This document shows positions 62,872 through 64,000 of a stretch of 64,000 bases of DNA, piece by piece. Both the position numbers and the translations under genes were made by a program. Location: contig NZ_MUNY01000042.1 in assembly GCF_002002735.1 (NCBI RefSeq), forward strand, positions 1 to 64,000, in the 5' to 3' direction. The notes under the pieces were generated by a model that saw only the letters and a list, made by a program, of their open reading frames with translations, did no database searches and was not told the origin of the DNA. Position 1 is the stretch's first letter, and each line of letters starts with the position of its first letter. The DNA is from Algoriphagus sp. A40 (GTDB taxonomy: Bacteria; Bacteroidota; Bacteroidia; Cytophagales; Cyclobacteriaceae).

Positions 62872-62988
62872 ATGTGGCAAGAAATCGGAGTCGGTCTTTT
62901 AGTCTTAGGTGCTTTGGTTTATTTGGGGAAAAAGTATTTACTCAAACCCAAAACCCAAGCTGGTTGCGATAAATGCGCAAAGCCCTAA
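62872..62988 (+). CDS. FeoB-associated small Cys-bearing membrane protein
   Basis: A 38-residue protein starts at ATG 62872, just after the feoB stop: MWQEIGVGLLVLGALVYLGKKYLL followed by a C-terminal CDKCAKP. It has one membrane helix and a CxxC tail, the hallmarks of the small FeoB-associated Cys-rich membrane proteins (FeoC-like position). It is too short for standard gene calls. I am confident of the gene because of its place, hydrophobicity and CxxC. Confidence 0.8.
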   Translation: MWQEIGVGLLVLGALVYLGKKYLLKPKTQAGCDKCAKP

Positions 62989-62995
62989 TAATTGT

Positions 62996-63024
62996 GGGAA
63001 TTCTAAGGAATTCCCCTTTTTTTT
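62996..63024 (+). terminator. Intrinsic terminator of the feo operon
   Basis: GGGAATTC (62996-63003) and GAATTCCC (63008-63015) form an 8-bp stem with loop TAAG, followed by C and eight T. Confidence 0.9.
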
Positions 63025-63037
63025 CTACTTTTCGCCA

Positions 63038-64000
63038 ATGAGTAAAATCGCCCAACAAAGTATCCAAACCACTATTTTTTCTTACATCGGTGTGGTATTG
63101 GGCTATATCAATGTCCTGTGGTTGTATCCTTATGCTTTGGATGCTACCGAGCTGGGCACCTTTCGAACGATTCAGGACTTGGGACTTCTTTTTGTCCCAT
63201 TTGCCCAGTTGGGAGTCGGTCATGGCATTACCCGGTTTTTCCCAAAACTGGAAAAAAATCAATCGGCATTCCTTTCCTACAGTCTTGCATTTTCCCTCTT
63301 GGGGTTTGTTGCAGTTAGCCTGATTTTCTTTGGACTCAAAGACCAAATTATCGGTTTATTCGCCAACAATTCACCGGAAGTGATCAACTTCCTGGGAGTG
63401 GTTTTGTTGATTACCCTTTTCGCTCTGCTTAGCAGCGTGCTCGATGCCTACAGCAGGTCATATCTGAAAGTCGCCATTCCGACCTTTTTCAGGGAGGTTT
63501 TTCTCAGACTTCTGACTTCGGTTTTGGTTGGCATCTACTTGCTGGACTGGATCGGTTTTGATGAAGTCATGCAGGGCCTTGTGGCGGTTTATGGATTTGC
63601 CTTGTTTGGGGTGTTGGTTTATCTGATTTGGTTGGGAAAAGTAGAGTTGGATTTCAGTTGGAAAAGTTTCCCCAAGGGATTCAGAAGCTCATTTATCCGT
63701 TTTAGCCTGATCACATTTTTGGCCACCGCAGCCTCTACTCTGATCATGAAAATCGACAGTATCATGGTCAGTTCCATGGTCAGTCTTGAGGCAAATGCCA
63801 TTTATTCAATTGCCTTTTACATGGCTTTGGTCGTAGAGTTGCCCAGAAGGGCTATTTCTCAGGTTGCGATGCCTGTGATTGCAGATCATTTTGCAAAAAA
63901 CCAGATTGAGGAAATCAACAAACTTTACCGTCAGATTTCCAACCGGCAACTCTATATCTGCCTGCTGCTTTTTGCCCTGATCTGGTCCAATATTGACAGC
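63038..64000 (+). CDS. Polysaccharide/oligosaccharide flippase, MATE/Wzx-like (partial)
   Basis: A frame opens with ATG 63038 (MSKIAQQSIQTTIFSYIGVVLGYINVLWLYPYAL) and runs off the right edge after 321 codons. It has about eight membrane segments and the GTFRTIQDLGLLFVPFAQLGVGHGITRFFPKLEKNQ block typical of the Wzx/PST polysaccharide flippase family. The family moves lipid-linked sugars across the inner membrane. The C-terminus is outside the window. The feo terminator precedes it, so it begins a separate transcript. Confidence 0.85.
   Translation, partial: MSKIAQQSIQTTIFSYIGVVLGYINVLWLYPYALDATELGTFRTIQDLGLLFVPFAQLGVGHGITRFFPKLEKNQSAFLSYSLAFSLLGFVAVSLIFFGLKDQIIGLFANNSPEVINFLGVVLLITLFALLSSVLDAYSRSYLKVAIPTFFREVFLRLLTSVLVGIYLLDWIGFDEVMQGLVAVYGFALFGVLVYLIWLGKVELDFSWKSFPKGFRSSFIRFSLITFLATAASTLIMKIDSIMVSSMVSLEANAIYSIAFYMALVVELPRRAISQVAMPVIADHFAKNQIEEINKLYRQISNRQLYICLLLFALIWSNIDS

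Overview
The window looks like chromosome of a Bacteroidota bacterium. The closest general fit is Cytophagales, in the style of Cyclobacteriaceae/Algoriphagus; this is my inference from protein flavour and was not computed. Supporting signs are a B12-dependent fused IcmF mutase, a NamZ/DUF1343 muramidase, TonB receptors with a carboxypeptidase-regulatory N-terminus, starts without Shine-Dalgarno sequences, and many short secreted or lipoprotein hypotheticals. I found no tRNA, rRNA, CRISPR array, transposase or integrase gene.

Layout. 1-6.2 kb: a lipoprotein fragment, a membrane acyltransferase, an EEP-family hydrolase, a DUF5655-type protein, an S9 peptidase and a small toxin-antitoxin-like pair. 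6.2-10.9 kb: a histidine operon segment hisG-hisD-hisC-hisB preceded by a leader peptide ending in His codons. 10.9-12.3 kb: cupin and TPR lipoprotein. 12.3-16.0 kb: an integron-like gene-cassette array in which four one-gene units, all on the minus strand, are separated by related imperfect palindromes, with direct repeats bracketing most of it and no integrase. 16-31.7 kb: core genes (ATP-grasp, glycosyltransferase, LolC/E-type permease, NamZ, Fmt, DHFR, SDR, CinA, 2-oxoacid dehydrogenase E2, a Cache lipoprotein coupled to a hybrid histidine kinase, OsmC), interrupted by an orphan antitoxin and a truncated BRO-type gene. 31.8-40.7 kb: icmF, a sugar transporter with its kinase, sixA and topA.

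40.5-47.6 kb is a defence-type island. A RhuM-family gene sits between two copies of the topA 3' end (about 193 bp, the second copy mutated). It is followed by a four-gene AT-rich operon that reads as a divergent Wadjet/MukBEF-like condensin system: SMC-like ATPase, Toprim nuclease, kleisin-like and KITE-like subunits. 48.0-57.7 kb holds two giant proteins of 1788 and 1406 residues in one operon that I could not assign to any family. 57.9-63.0 kb is an iron-uptake block: TonB-dependent receptor, feoA, feoB and a small Cys-bearing membrane protein. The window ends inside a polysaccharide flippase gene.

The main candidates for something undescribed are the giant-protein pair, the cassette array with its palindrome family, the divergent condensin operon, and the duplicated topA end around rhuM.
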